Origin: Bog-950 sp046329495
GTDB taxonomy: Bacteria; Bacteroidota; Bacteroidia; Chitinophagales; LD1
Reading direction: 5' to 3'
DNA: 64,000 nt
NCBI GenBank assembly: GCA_046329495.1
Contig: JAXLUO010000008.1
Coordinates: 62,001 to 126,000 of the forward strand
Shown piece after piece: positions 45,051 to 53,655 of the stretch. The notes beneath the pieces were generated by a model, which had not been told where the DNA came from, searched no databases, and saw only the letters and a program-made list of their open reading frames with translations. Each line of letters opens with the position of its first letter. Within the stretch, counting starts at the first letter, position 1. The position numbers were made by a program, and so were the translations under genes.

Positions 45051-45656
45051 ATGGCAAGGTATACAGGTTCAAAAACCAAGATAGCGCGTAAATTCGGAGA
45101 AGCGATTTTCGGTCCGGATAAGTACTTCGATAAAAGAAGCTTCCCTCCGGGTCAGCACGGTGTTTCTAAAAAGAGAAAGACCCAAAGCGAATACGCTATT
45201 CAGTTGCAGGAAAAGCAAAAGGCTAAATATACCTACGGCCTGTTAGAGCGCCAGTTCCGCAACCTGTTCGAAAAAGCTGCCGGCCGTAAGGGCAAAACCG
45301 GTGATAACATGTTCAAACTGTTAGAAGCACGTTTGGATAACACCGTGTTCCGTTTAGGCTTTGCCGCTTCTCGTGCGCAGGCCCGTCAGTTGGTTGGCCA
45401 CAAACACGTTACCGTTAACGGTCAGGTGGTAAACGTTCCTTCTTTTACCCTTAAGCCGGGCGATAAAGTTGCCATGCGCGAACGTTCTAAGAACCTGGAC
45501 GTTGTTCAGGATTCTATGGGCAAAAGAGGTAAGAAATTCAACTGGCTGGTATTAGACGAAAAAGCCGTTGAAGGTACATTCGTTGATTTCCCTGAAAGAG
45601 ATATGATCCCCGAGAACATCAACGAACAGTTGATCGTGGAATTATACTCTAAGTAG
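45051..45656 (+). CDS. rpsD: 30S ribosomal protein S4
   Basis: 201 residues. The S4 RNA-binding domain ('RLDNTVFRLGFAASRAQARQLVGHKHVTVNGQVV') is intact, and the N-terminus is the zinc-free type. It is a primary 16S-binding assembly protein; in many bacteria it autoregulates this operon, but I see no leader structure here that shows that. Confidence 0.98.
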   Translation: MARYTGSKTKIARKFGEAIFGPDKYFDKRSFPPGQHGVSKKRKTQSEYAIQLQEKQKAKYTYGLLERQFRNLFEKAAGRKGKTGDNMFKLLEARLDNTVFRLGFAASRAQARQLVGHKHVTVNGQVVNVPSFTLKPGDKVAMRERSKNLDVVQDSMGKRGKKFNWLVLDEKAVEGTFVDFPERDMIPENINEQLIVELYSK

Positions 45657-45713
45657 TAGTGGATAGCAGGAGGGCGTTGGGAAGTAATCAATATTAAAAA
45701 TCTAAAACCAAAT

Positions 45714-46706
45714 ATGGCCATGTTAACCTTTCAAAAACCCGATAAAATTACGTTACAGAAAGCCACTGAGTTTGAAGGAACCTTCGAATTTAAGCCTCTG
45801 GAACCCGGGTTCGGTGTAACTATAGGAAATGCCCTGCGCCGCGTATTACTTTCTTCTTTGGAAGGCTACGCTATCAGCGGCATCAAAATTTCGGGCGTTG
45901 AGCACGAATTTTCTACTATCAAAGGCGTGCTGGAAGATGTTACTGAAATCGTACTGAACCTTAAGCAGGTGCGTTTGAAGAAAGTGATGGATGATGAGAA
46001 CGCTGCTGAAAAGATCTATATCGCTTTAAAGAACTCTACGCAGTTTAAAGCTGAGCATATCGAAAAGCACACCAATGTTTACCAGGTAATGAACCCCGAG
46101 TTGGTTATCTGCAACATGGAAAGCAGCGTGAACCTGGAGATTGAATTAACAATCACCAAAGGCCGCGGCTACGTGGCTGCCGACGAAAACAGCAAAGAGC
46201 ACGCTATCGGTTACATTCCAATCGATGCGATTTATACACCAATCAAGAACGTAAAATACAGTGTTGAACCTTTCCGCGTTGAACAACGTGTTGACTTCGA
46301 AAAACTGGTTCTGGAAGTTACTACCGACGGAACTGTGCATCCTGAAGAAGCGGTGAAAGATGCTTCTCGTATCCTGATCCAGCACCTGATGCTGATCACC
46401 GACGAGCATATCTCTTTCGACGCTCCTACAGCTGCCGAAACTGAAATGGTTGACGAACATGTATTACACATGCGTAAGCTGTTGAAGACCCCGCTGGAAG
46501 ATCTCGATCTGTCAGTTCGCGCATTCAACTGCTTAAAGGCTGCCAAAATCAACTCGCTGGAAGAACTGGTACAGTTCAACACCAACGATCTGTTGAAGTT
46601 CCGCAACTTCGGTAAGAAGTCGCTGGTGGAAATCGAAGCCCTGTTGCACGAAAAAGGCCTGAGCTTTGGTATGGACTTAGCCAAATTTAAGTTAGACGAA
46701 AACTAG
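45714..46706 (+). CDS. rpoA: DNA-directed RNA polymerase subunit alpha
   Basis: 330 residues. The N-terminal dimerisation domain ('FEGTFEFKPLEPGFGVTIGNALRRVLLSSLEGYAI') and C-terminal DNA/activator-binding domain ('LEDLDLSVRAFNCLKAAKINSLEELVQF') are complete, with a linker at about 235-260. Standard rpsD-rpoA-rplQ order. Confidence 0.98.
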   Translation: MAMLTFQKPDKITLQKATEFEGTFEFKPLEPGFGVTIGNALRRVLLSSLEGYAISGIKISGVEHEFSTIKGVLEDVTEIVLNLKQVRLKKVMDDENAAEKIYIALKNSTQFKAEHIEKHTNVYQVMNPELVICNMESSVNLEIELTITKGRGYVAADENSKEHAIGYIPIDAIYTPIKNVKYSVEPFRVEQRVDFEKLVLEVTTDGTVHPEEAVKDASRILIQHLMLITDEHISFDAPTAAETEMVDEHVLHMRKLLKTPLEDLDLSVRAFNCLKAAKINSLEELVQFNTNDLLKFRNFGKKSLVEIEALLHEKGLSFGMDLAKFKLDEN

Positions 46707-46766
46707 TATCAATTAATAACAGGAGTGCTGTAAGTAAGCGCCCCGGATTTTAAAATAAGTATTGCA

Positions 46767-47261
46767 ATGAGACACGGAGATAAGGTAAATAATCTCGGAA
46801 GAAAAACCGCCCACCGCCACGCCTTAATGGCTAACCTGGCAGCGTCGCTGATTGAGCACAAGCGTATCATTACTACGCTGGCTAAAGCTAAAGCGCTTCG
46901 CGGTTATGTTGAACCACTGGTTACCCGCAGCAAAGAAAATACAACACACAACCGTCGTGTAGTATTCAGCTACCTGCAAAACAAGGATGCAGTTACCGAA
47001 CTGTTCAGTGTAGTAGGTGGTAAAGTAGGCGAACGTCCGGGAGGTTACACCCGTATCATCAAAACCGGCTTCCGTCCTGGTGATGCTGCTGAAATGGCCC
47101 TGATTGAGCTGGTTGATTTCAACGAAACTTACACGCAGAACAAGAACGCTGCTAAAGCTGCTGAGCCTAAGAAGAAGACCCGCCGTAGCGGTGGTGCTGC
47201 TAAAAAATCAGCCGCCAAAAAAACTAAAGGCGAATCAACTGAAGGCGCTTCGGAAGAATAA
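46767..47261 (+). CDS. rplQ: 50S ribosomal protein L17 with C-terminal basic extension
   Basis: 164 residues. The core 'MRHGDKVNNLGRKTAHRHALMANLAASLIEHKRIITTLAKAKALR' and 'GGYTRIIKTGFRPGDAAEMALIELVD' is typical L17. The last ~40 residues are a Lys/Ala-rich, histone-H1-like tail (KKKTRRSGGAAKKSAAKKTKG) ending acidic; E. coli L17 has 127 residues. Last gene of the operon, followed by a terminator. Confidence 0.97.
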   Translation: MRHGDKVNNLGRKTAHRHALMANLAASLIEHKRIITTLAKAKALRGYVEPLVTRSKENTTHNRRVVFSYLQNKDAVTELFSVVGGKVGERPGGYTRIIKTGFRPGDAAEMALIELVDFNETYTQNKNAAKAAEPKKKTRRSGGAAKKSAAKKTKGESTEGASEE

Positions 47262-47284
47262 TCCAACGCATTCCTATAAAAAAC

Positions 47285-47320
47285 AAAACCCATCGGTATT
47301 CCGGTGGGTTTTTTGTTTTT
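47285..47320 (+). terminator. Terminator of the infA-rplQ operon
   Basis: Stem AAAACCCATCGG/CCGGTGGGTTTT (one wobble pair), loop TATT, then a T-rich tail. Confidence 0.9.
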
Positions 47321-47401
47321 GTATAAATTTCATGTCATGCTGAATGCAGCTTCAGCGTAGTGAAGCACCCCCTGCCCACAAAGCACTGATAAGCGTTACC
47401 C

Positions 47402-48775
47402 CTACTTCCTGCGCTCCACATGCATCTGCATGCCATACTTAGGCCGCAGCGTAATCAACGGATCAGTCTGCACTTTAAAGCCATCCTTTAACCTAAAGTG
47501 ATAATGCCGGTACAGCTTAATTAGCACAATCTGCATCTCAACCAGCGCAAAGCTATTGCCAATACACGTCCTTGGTCCGCCCCCGAAAGGGAAGTAAACA
47601 AAACGGTCAATCTCACCACGTTTCTCCGGCGCAAAGCGTTCAGGCATAAAGCGCTTCGGTTCGGTCCAGTACTTTTCGCTATGATGGAAATAAATAATAG
47701 GTATCAGCACATTGGTGCCTGGGTCTATCCGGTAATTGCCTAAGGTGTCTTCTTCAATAGCACGCCGCCCGATACTCCAGGCCGGAGGATAAATGCGCAT
47801 GCTTTCTTCAATAACCATGCGCACATAGTTAAACTGCATAATGTTTTGAAAATCCAGTGGCGCACCGCTGTTTAACTTCTCATCAATTTCAGCCACCATT
47901 TTTGCCTCCGCTTCGGGGTGTTGCGAAAGCAGGTATAAGGTCCAGGCCAGCGCATTGGCCGAGGTCTCGTTACCTGCCACAAAAATGGTCATCACCTCAT
48001 CGCGCAGTTGTTTATCATCCATGGCTTCGCCCGTATCCTCATCACGTGCATCCAGCAGCATACTCAACAGGTCATCTTTTGATACACCTTCTTTGCGGCG
48101 TGTATTAATGATGTCGTAAATGACCTCATCCAGCAACTTCATCGCCCTGCGTTCCTTCATATTAAACGGAGTAGGGAAGGAAGCCGGCAGGCGAATGGGC
48201 TGATTGATTTTTTCAATGCTGTACTGGTTAAGCAGCGTTATTTGCTCGCTAACCATACTGGCTTTATCCTCCACACCCGAACTGAACATGGCCCGCGAAA
48301 TAATATCCAGCGTAAGCGCTGTCATCTCTTCGCTCATGTCATGCGCTTCGGGGCTAGCGGCAAACTTTTCAAATTTATGTACTACCTGGTCCGCGCGTTC
48401 CACCATCAACTGTGTAAGTATCTCCAGCTTTTTCCGGTGAAAGGCCGGGGCTATCAAACGGCGTTGCTTGCGCCAAAAGTCTCCTTCACTGGTTAGCAGA
48501 CCATTACCCAACAGCACCTTCAATACGTCATAGGCCAGGCTCTTGGTATAGTTGCGCTGGTTATCCATTAGTATATGCTTGGTGTATTCAGGGTTGGCAG
48601 CAATAGCCAGCCGTATAAACGGTAACGATAAACTTATCAGATCACCGTATTTATTTAAAAGAAATTTAACGTGTTCAAACGTATTATCCTTCAGCAGGTA
48701 ACCGCTGCCAAATAACCAATGTTTCTCTTTCGGGAACGGAGGTAAAGGCTTTTTCTGCCCAACGGCCTGGCTCAT
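47402..48775 (-). CDS. Cytochrome P450
   Basis: 457 residues, full length. I-helix oxygen-activation motif 'AGNETSANALAW', K-helix ExxR in 'EESMRIYPPAW', PERF-like 'FMPERFAPEKR' and the haem loop 'FPFGGGPRTCIGNSF' with axial C404. It resembles the CYP102/CYP4-like soluble bacterial group; no reductase domain is fused, so it needs a separate redox partner, and none is nearby. Substrate unknown. It follows lgt by 25 bp on the same strand and may be cotranscribed. Confidence 0.93.
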   Translation of the reverse strand: MSQAVGQKKPLPPFPKEKHWLFGSGYLLKDNTFEHVKFLLNKYGDLISLSLPFIRLAIAANPEYTKHILMDNQRNYTKSLAYDVLKVLLGNGLLTSEGDFWRKQRRLIAPAFHRKKLEILTQLMVERADQVVHKFEKFAASPEAHDMSEEMTALTLDIISRAMFSSGVEDKASMVSEQITLLNQYSIEKINQPIRLPASFPTPFNMKERRAMKLLDEVIYDIINTRRKEGVSKDDLLSMLLDARDEDTGEAMDDKQLRDEVMTIFVAGNETSANALAWTLYLLSQHPEAEAKMVAEIDEKLNSGAPLDFQNIMQFNYVRMVIEESMRIYPPAWSIGRRAIEEDTLGNYRIDPGTNVLIPIIYFHHSEKYWTEPKRFMPERFAPEKRGEIDRFVYFPFGGGPRTCIGNSFALVEMQIVLIKLYRHYHFRLKDGFKVQTDPLITLRPKYGMQMHVERRK

Positions 48776-48800
48776 ATCTGGTGGGTTTTACCCCAACCGC

Positions 48801-50021
48801 TTATTGCTTCGCTGTGCCGGGGTTTTTCTTGTAATAGTTGTAAAGGTAAAGTGTTCCGGCTATACCCAACAGGAAAAGTACAATCGAAATCAGTTCACTT
48901 TGCTTTAAGCTCATACCAAATACATGGTAAAGGTCGCGGTCGCTTAATGCGCGCCATTGCTCAATGGCAAAGCGCTGTATACCTATCAAAATCATAAACA
49001 CAGTAAATACCATACCGGGCTTGTAGGTAAACTTCTTGCGCAGGCTCCATAGAATTAAAAATATAGCGCTGCACATCAAAAATTCGTAGATAGGTGTAGG
49101 GTAGGCAGGGTTGGCTAACTGCATACAATGCTCTTCGGTACAGCCTGCAATTTGCACACCTTCATCAATAATATTATGCGCATAGTTATTGGCCCACATA
49201 AACTGCGGCATCCAACCCGGTTTAGCTGCCAAGTTGGTCAACCCCCAGTCACCATCGCCCGATACCTGGCAACCTAAACGTCCGATGCCGTTAGCCAGTA
49301 TAAAAGCCGGTGCCACAGCATCAAACAATTGCAGTACAGGTATTTTTTTGTAACGTGCATAAATGGCAAAGGCTGCGCCGGCACATATCAAACCGCCATA
49401 TACCGATAACCCGCTGAAGAAAGTTCCGATCGGGTCTTTCGAGAAATTGTCGTACGACTCAGGATTCTCCAAATAGTTGAAGAAGCTGGCACCTAACACC
49501 CCAAAAATGGCTGCCATTACCACCAGGTCGCCAATGTTATCCGATGTGTATTCCTTTATCTTCTTCTTCTCGGGCTTTGGTAAACGGGCTTTATGTTGCT
49601 GGTAATAGCTAAATCCGGCAAGTGCCAAACCACCTAAAATACCGCCTGCCCAGCTGCCCAGCGTGGGGCTCTTCATAAACTCAATAAACGGTATGGCATT
49701 GGTGCTCAGTTCCGGCTGAAATACGATTATACCAAACAGCTTAAAAAACACCACAAAACCAATCAGAAAGGTAAGGGCAAGGTCAACATGTCTTGGTGCT
49801 TCACCCACGGTTACCTCTTTCTCAAAGCCGGGCATTAAACCCAGTTTTTCGCGGCGCTTCATTTCCAGTGTGGCCAGCGTAGCAGCCGATAAAAAGCCTA
49901 CAGCCACAAAAAAGCCATAGCTGTAAATAGGTAAAAACCGGTAATCGGCAGCAGCCGATTGGTTAAAAAACAGGTATATCCAGTCGGTTATTTTAGGGTA
50001 ACAGCGCAATAGTATCAGCAT
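48801..50021 (-). CDS. lgt: Prolipoprotein diacylglyceryl transferase family protein
   Basis: 406 residues with about eight membrane spans. The Lgt signature appears as 'NGIGRLGCQVSGDGDWG', with the conserved Arg and the acidic loop; 'IYSYGFFVAVGFLSAATLA' at the N-terminus and 'YPTPIYEFLMC' and 'GIQRFAIEQWR' near the C-terminus also fit. Lgt transfers diacylglycerol from phosphatidylglycerol to the lipobox cysteine. It is longer than E. coli Lgt (291), with inserted soluble stretches (about 50-75 and 130-160), as seen in several Bacteroidota versions. Confidence 0.85.
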   Translation of the reverse strand: MLILLRCYPKITDWIYLFFNQSAAADYRFLPIYSYGFFVAVGFLSAATLATLEMKRREKLGLMPGFEKEVTVGEAPRHVDLALTFLIGFVVFFKLFGIIVFQPELSTNAIPFIEFMKSPTLGSWAGGILGGLALAGFSYYQQHKARLPKPEKKKIKEYTSDNIGDLVVMAAIFGVLGASFFNYLENPESYDNFSKDPIGTFFSGLSVYGGLICAGAAFAIYARYKKIPVLQLFDAVAPAFILANGIGRLGCQVSGDGDWGLTNLAAKPGWMPQFMWANNYAHNIIDEGVQIAGCTEEHCMQLANPAYPTPIYEFLMCSAIFLILWSLRKKFTYKPGMVFTVFMILIGIQRFAIEQWRALSDRDLYHVFGMSLKQSELISIVLFLLGIAGTLYLYNYYKKNPGTAKQ

Positions 50022-50344
50022 AGCATCATCCGTTCATTAGTAAAGTGCAACATTAACAAGTTTTGCCCACACGGCTTGGGCAGTTTCCCCACGGCCCACG
50101 TGCCGGGTGAAAACAAATGTAAACAACCTCATAAGGGCCTTTTTTGCCCTTCCACAGTCGGTACCTAAGGCCGGTGTTGGCTGTAACGCACCAAATGTGG
50201 ATTATATTTCGGTTTTAGGGCACGAAACTGATATTTCCCTCTTTGAAAATTCCGTTTACTGCCTATTTTCGCACCGCCTTTTAAGGAGGACCGGTTTAAC
50301 AAGGCAATTGATCGCCTCCACTACAATTTCACGAATAACGAATT
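50022..50344. other. Divergent gap between lgt and atpD
   Basis: About 323 bp. The right end holds the atpD promoter-like pair. I see no convincing gene, only a short frame with no recognisable protein. Confidence 0.6.
50242..50271 (+). promoter_or_regulatory. Probable atpD promoter
   Basis: TTTG (50242-50245), an 18-bp spacer and TATTTTCG (50264-50271), one mismatch from TAnnTTTG. The leader to the ATG at 50345 is about 65 nt and includes AAGGAGGA (50283-50290), too far upstream to act as a ribosome site. Confidence 0.6.
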
Positions 50345-51862
50345 ATGGCCAACGTAGGTAAAATCAAACAAATTATCGGTCCGGTTGTGGACGTTAGTTT
50401 TGAGGCCGAGGGTTCATCCCTTCCTCAAATTATGAACGCATTAGAGGTAACCCGCGAAGACGGCACCAAACTGATCCTGGAAGTGCAGCAGCACCTGGGC
50501 GAAGATGCCGTGCGCACCGTATCAATGGATAGCACCGACGGTCTGCGTCGTGGCTTGAATGCGGTTGACATGGGTGGTCCTATCACCATGCCCGTTGGCG
50601 AAGGCATTAAAGGCCGTCTGTTCAACGTTACCGGCGATGCTATCGACGGTATCACTTTGAAAGTTTCTAAAGAAGGCGGTTATGCCATCCACCGTAAGCC
50701 ACCGGCCTACGAAGATTTAGCAACTGAATCGGAAGTACTGTTCACCGGTATCAAGGTAATTGACCTGATTGAACCATACGCAAAGGGTGGTAAAATCGGT
50801 TTGTTCGGTGGTGCAGGTGTAGGTAAAACCGTATTGATCATGGAATTGATCAACAACATCGCAAAGCGCTACTCTGGTCTATCAGTGTTTGCAGGTGTGG
50901 GCGAAAGAACCCGTGAAGGGAATGACCTGCTGCGCGAGATGATCGAATCAAACGTTATTAAATACGGCGACGATTTCAAACACAGCATGGAAAAAGGCGG
51001 TTGGGATCTTAGCAAAGTGGATGGTGCTTCATTAGCACAATCGCAGGCTACACTGGTGTTCGGTCAGATGAACGAACCACCGGGAGCACGTGCCCGTGTG
51101 GCCCTGTCTGGTCTTACTATCGCCGAATACTTCCGCGATGGAGACAAGAACGATGCTAAAGGCGGTCGCGATATCCTGTTCTTCGTAGATAATATCTTCC
51201 GTTTCACCCAGGCCGGTTCAGAAGTATCCGCGCTGTTAGGCCGTATGCCTTCAGCGGTAGGTTACCAGCCAACCCTGGCTACCGAAATGGGTCTGATGCA
51301 GGAACGTATCACTTCAACCAAGCGTGGTTCTATTACTTCCGTTCAGGCCGTTTACGTACCTGCGGATGACTTGACTGACCCTGCTCCGGCTACTACTTTC
51401 GCTCACTTGGATGCTACTACGGTATTAAGCCGTCAGATCGCCGCTCTGGGTATCTACCCTGCGGTGGATCCTTTGGATTCTACCTCTCGTATCTTAAGCG
51501 AAACTATCCTGGGTAAAGAGCACTACCGTTGTGCTATGCGTGTAAAAGAAATTCTGCAACGCTATAAGGAACTGCAGGATATCATCGCCATCCTTGGTAT
51601 GGACGAATTGAGCGAAGAAGATAAACTGGTTGTATCACGCGCCCGTCGTGTGCAGCGTTTTCTGTCGCAGCCATTCCACGTAGCAGAACAGTTCACCGGC
51701 TTAAAAGGTGTGTTCGTACCAATCGAAGAAACTATCCGTGGCTTTAACATGATCCTGGATGGTGAAGTAGATAAGTACCCTGAAGCAGCCTTCAACCTGG
51801 TAGGTTCTATCGACGACGCTATCGCTAAAGGTGAAGCGTTAATGGCTGAAGCAGCAAAATAA
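50345..51862 (+). CDS. atpD: ATP synthase F1 subunit beta
   Basis: 505 residues. Walker A 'GGAGVGKTVL' at about 156-165, catalytic 'GERTREGND', Walker B 'RDILFFVDNIFRFTQAGSEVSALLGRMPSAVGYQPTL' region and the DELSEEDK motif are all intact. It forms the catalytic sites of the F1Fo ATP synthase. In Bacteroidota atpD-atpC is often separated from the a/c/b/delta/alpha/gamma genes, as here; the others are not in the window. Confidence 0.98.
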   Translation: MANVGKIKQIIGPVVDVSFEAEGSSLPQIMNALEVTREDGTKLILEVQQHLGEDAVRTVSMDSTDGLRRGLNAVDMGGPITMPVGEGIKGRLFNVTGDAIDGITLKVSKEGGYAIHRKPPAYEDLATESEVLFTGIKVIDLIEPYAKGGKIGLFGGAGVGKTVLIMELINNIAKRYSGLSVFAGVGERTREGNDLLREMIESNVIKYGDDFKHSMEKGGWDLSKVDGASLAQSQATLVFGQMNEPPGARARVALSGLTIAEYFRDGDKNDAKGGRDILFFVDNIFRFTQAGSEVSALLGRMPSAVGYQPTLATEMGLMQERITSTKRGSITSVQAVYVPADDLTDPAPATTFAHLDATTVLSRQIAALGIYPAVDPLDSTSRILSETILGKEHYRCAMRVKEILQRYKELQDIIAILGMDELSEEDKLVVSRARRVQRFLSQPFHVAEQFTGLKGVFVPIEETIRGFNMILDGEVDKYPEAAFNLVGSIDDAIAKGEALMAEAAK

Positions 51863-51879
51863 TTTTAATAGCTAACAGG

Positions 51880-51915
51880 CGATAAACGTTAGGTTAGTTC
51901 ATCTAACGTTTATCG
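51880..51915 (+). terminator. Strong stem-loop between atpD and atpC
   Basis: A 13-bp perfect stem (CGATAAACGTTAG) with a 10-base loop, followed by only TTTAAAAG. It could attenuate read-through or stabilise the atpD 3' end and thus set the beta:epsilon ratio. Confidence 0.6.
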
Positions 51916-51939
51916 TTTAAAAGCTGAAATCCAAGTAGC

Positions 51940-52188
51940 ATGATTCTCGAAATATTAACTCCCGAAAAAAAGCTTTACAGCGGCGATGCTACCCTGGTGC
52001 AGTTGCCCGGTATCAGCGGTTTATTCGAAATACTGAATAACCACGCCCCGCTTATTTCGGCACTTAAAAAAGGTACTATCAAGTTCAATACCGAAACCGG
52101 CACTAAAACGGTTACCATCGGCGGCGGCTTTGTAGAATGCCTCAATAACAAAGTTATCGTGTGCGCCGAAGGCGGTCAAATGGCCTAA
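51940..52188 (+). CDS. atpC: ATP synthase F1 subunit epsilon, short form
   Basis: 82 residues. It has only the N-terminal beta-sandwich ('MILEILTPEKKLYSGDATLVQLPGISGLFEILNNHAPLISAL'); the C-terminal two-helix inhibitory domain of the ~138-residue E. coli protein is absent. Such short epsilon subunits are known in Bacteroidota. It would still couple gamma to the c-ring, but ATP-dependent self-inhibition through the C-terminal helices cannot occur. Confidence 0.95.
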   Translation: MILEILTPEKKLYSGDATLVQLPGISGLFEILNNHAPLISALKKGTIKFNTETGTKTVTIGGGFVECLNNKVIVCAEGGQMA

Positions 52189-52211
52189 GCAACACAACCA
52201 ATAAATTACAC

Positions 52212-52240
52212 AAAGGGATGCAACAGCATCCCTTTTTTGT
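52212..52240 (+). terminator. Rho-independent terminator of atpC
   Basis: Stem AAAGGGATGC/GCATCCCTTT with loop AACA, followed by a T run. Confidence 0.93.
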
Positions 52241-52295
52241 TGTCCGTGGCTGACATCTCCTGTTTATCAAAATTGTATCATATTTTAGGGCCACG

Positions 52296-52979
52296 GTGTT
52301 TAAGTGGCTCGGTAACTACTTTACTTTCAGCAATTGGGAGCGCAACGGCATTATGGTGTTGCTGTTGCTGGCATTTTTGGCCCTGCTGGCACCTCGGCTG
52401 TATTTCATCTTTAAACCGGTAAAGCCTGTAACCGATACCACCTTCCAAAGCGATGTGCAGGCCTTTTTGAAACAACAACAGGTTTCCAATATCCCGGTTG
52501 GTGCGGAGGACTTCGATGATACGCTTGCCGTACCGGCAGTCATAAATACCTCCAAGCACTATGATAATACCTCCGTGGCCGTCTTAAACATCAACACCGC
52601 CGATTCGGCCCAATTGGAAGCCTTACCCGGCATAGGCCCCGTACTAGCCCGGCGTATACTAAACTTCCGGAGGGCTTTGGGTGGTTATGCTTCGGTAGAA
52701 CAAATCCGCGAGGTATGGGGCATGCCCGATAGCACCTATCGAACGTTGAAACCGCGCCTGCGATGCGATGGTAAAGTGTTGAAAATTAACCTGAACGAAG
52801 CCGATGCAGGCACCCTGGCTAAGCACCCTTATCTCAGCAGTGCACAGGGTAAAGCCATTATAGCCTACCGGCAAAAAAATGGTAATTTTACCTCGCCGGA
52901 ACAGCTTAAATCCATCCCGGTACTGCCTGATAGCACCCTGCGCAAAATGGAGCCCTATTTTACTGTTAAAACGCAGTAA
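52296..52979 (+). CDS. Membrane-anchored helix-hairpin-helix (ComEA-like) protein
   Basis: 227 residues from a GTG. One N-terminal membrane span (about 18-37: 'NGIMVLLLLAFLALLAPRLYFIF') anchors a periplasmic region with two helix-hairpin-helix units ('INTADSAQLEALPGIGPVLARRIL' and 'INLNEADAGTLAKHPYLSSAQGKAIIAYR'). ComEA-type proteins bind incoming double-stranded DNA, but many Bacteroidota paralogues are of unknown use. A TATTTTAG string lies just before the start codon, consistent with a very short leader. Confidence 0.8.
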   Translation: MFKWLGNYFTFSNWERNGIMVLLLLAFLALLAPRLYFIFKPVKPVTDTTFQSDVQAFLKQQQVSNIPVGAEDFDDTLAVPAVINTSKHYDNTSVAVLNINTADSAQLEALPGIGPVLARRILNFRRALGGYASVEQIREVWGMPDSTYRTLKPRLRCDGKVLKINLNEADAGTLAKHPYLSSAQGKAIIAYRQKNGNFTSPEQLKSIPVLPDSTLRKMEPYFTVKTQ

Positions 52980-52997
52980 GAAATTAGCCCCGGCAGT

Positions 52998-53027
52998 TTT
53001 GAAATTTCCAATAGAAAGTTAACTTTG
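52998..53027 (+). promoter_or_regulatory. Bacteroidota-type promoter of rplL
   Basis: TTTG (52998-53001), an 18-bp spacer and TAACTTTG (53020-53027) match the consensus exactly. It creates a leader of about 135-140 nt before rplL, long for this genome. Confidence 0.82.
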
Positions 53028-53172
53028 CCGTCCCGTTTTAAAGGGTTGCTTCCACTTCCCCTCTAAAAACGGTAAAAACGGTTCTTTTGTGAGCCAACTG
53101 TGTGTGGGGTGTGAGCCACAACAGCAGCAAAGCAAAAGGCCAATATGGTTAAACTCTAAAAGCAAAATAAAA

Positions 53173-53550
53173 ATGGCTGATTTAAAAGCTCTCGCTGAAC
53201 AACTGGTAAACCTTTCTGTAAAAGACGTACAGGAACTGGCAAACATTCTTAAGGCTGACTACGGTATCGAACCGGCTGCTGCTGCTGTAGCTGTTGCTGC
53301 TCCTGCTGCTGGTGGTGGTGCTGCCGCTGCTGCTGAAAAAACTGAATTCGACGTAATCCTGAAGAGCGCTGGTGCTCAGAAGCTGAACGTAGTTAAAGTT
53401 GTGAAGGACCTGACCGGTCTGGGCCTGAAAGAGGCAAAAGACCTGGTTGACGGTGCTCCAAAACCAGTTAAAGAAAAATTAGACAAAGCTTCTGCTGAAG
53501 ATCTGAAAAAGAAACTGGAAGAAGCTGGTGCTGAAGTTGAACTGAAGTAA
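53173..53550 (+). CDS. rplL: 50S ribosomal protein L7/L12
   Basis: 125 residues from the ATG at 53173; an in-frame ATG 28 codons earlier would add a non-homologous Gln-rich segment. The N-terminal dimerisation part ('ADLKALAEQLVNLSVKDVQELANIL'), Ala/Gly hinge and C-terminal factor-binding domain ('EFDVILKSAGAQKLNVVKVVKDLTGLGLKEAKDLVD') are complete. rplL normally follows rplJ, but here it stands alone between a HhH protein and GluQ-RS with its own promoter and terminator. Either the rplJL pair was split or this is a second copy. Confidence 0.97.
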   Translation: MADLKALAEQLVNLSVKDVQELANILKADYGIEPAAAAVAVAAPAAGGGAAAAAEKTEFDVILKSAGAQKLNVVKVVKDLTGLGLKEAKDLVDGAPKPVKEKLDKASAEDLKKKLEEAGAEVELK

Positions 53551-53572
53551 TTCCGTTCATTTCCACAGATAT

Positions 53573-53602
53573 AAAAAGGCTACCCTCGGGTGGCCTTTTT
53601 TA
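53573..53602 (+). terminator. Rho-independent terminator of rplL
   Basis: Stem AAAAAGGCTACC/GGTGGCCTTTTT (one wobble pair) with loop CTCG and a T run. Confidence 0.92.
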
Positions 53603-53655
53603 TTGTAGGTGCTTTGCCCACCTTCTATAAATTCGTTGTATTAACCGGCAATTGT

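Noticed and set aside
50107..50361. 84-residue plus-strand frame before atpD
   Set aside because: Crosses the atpD promoter and start codon; the product has no recognisable features.
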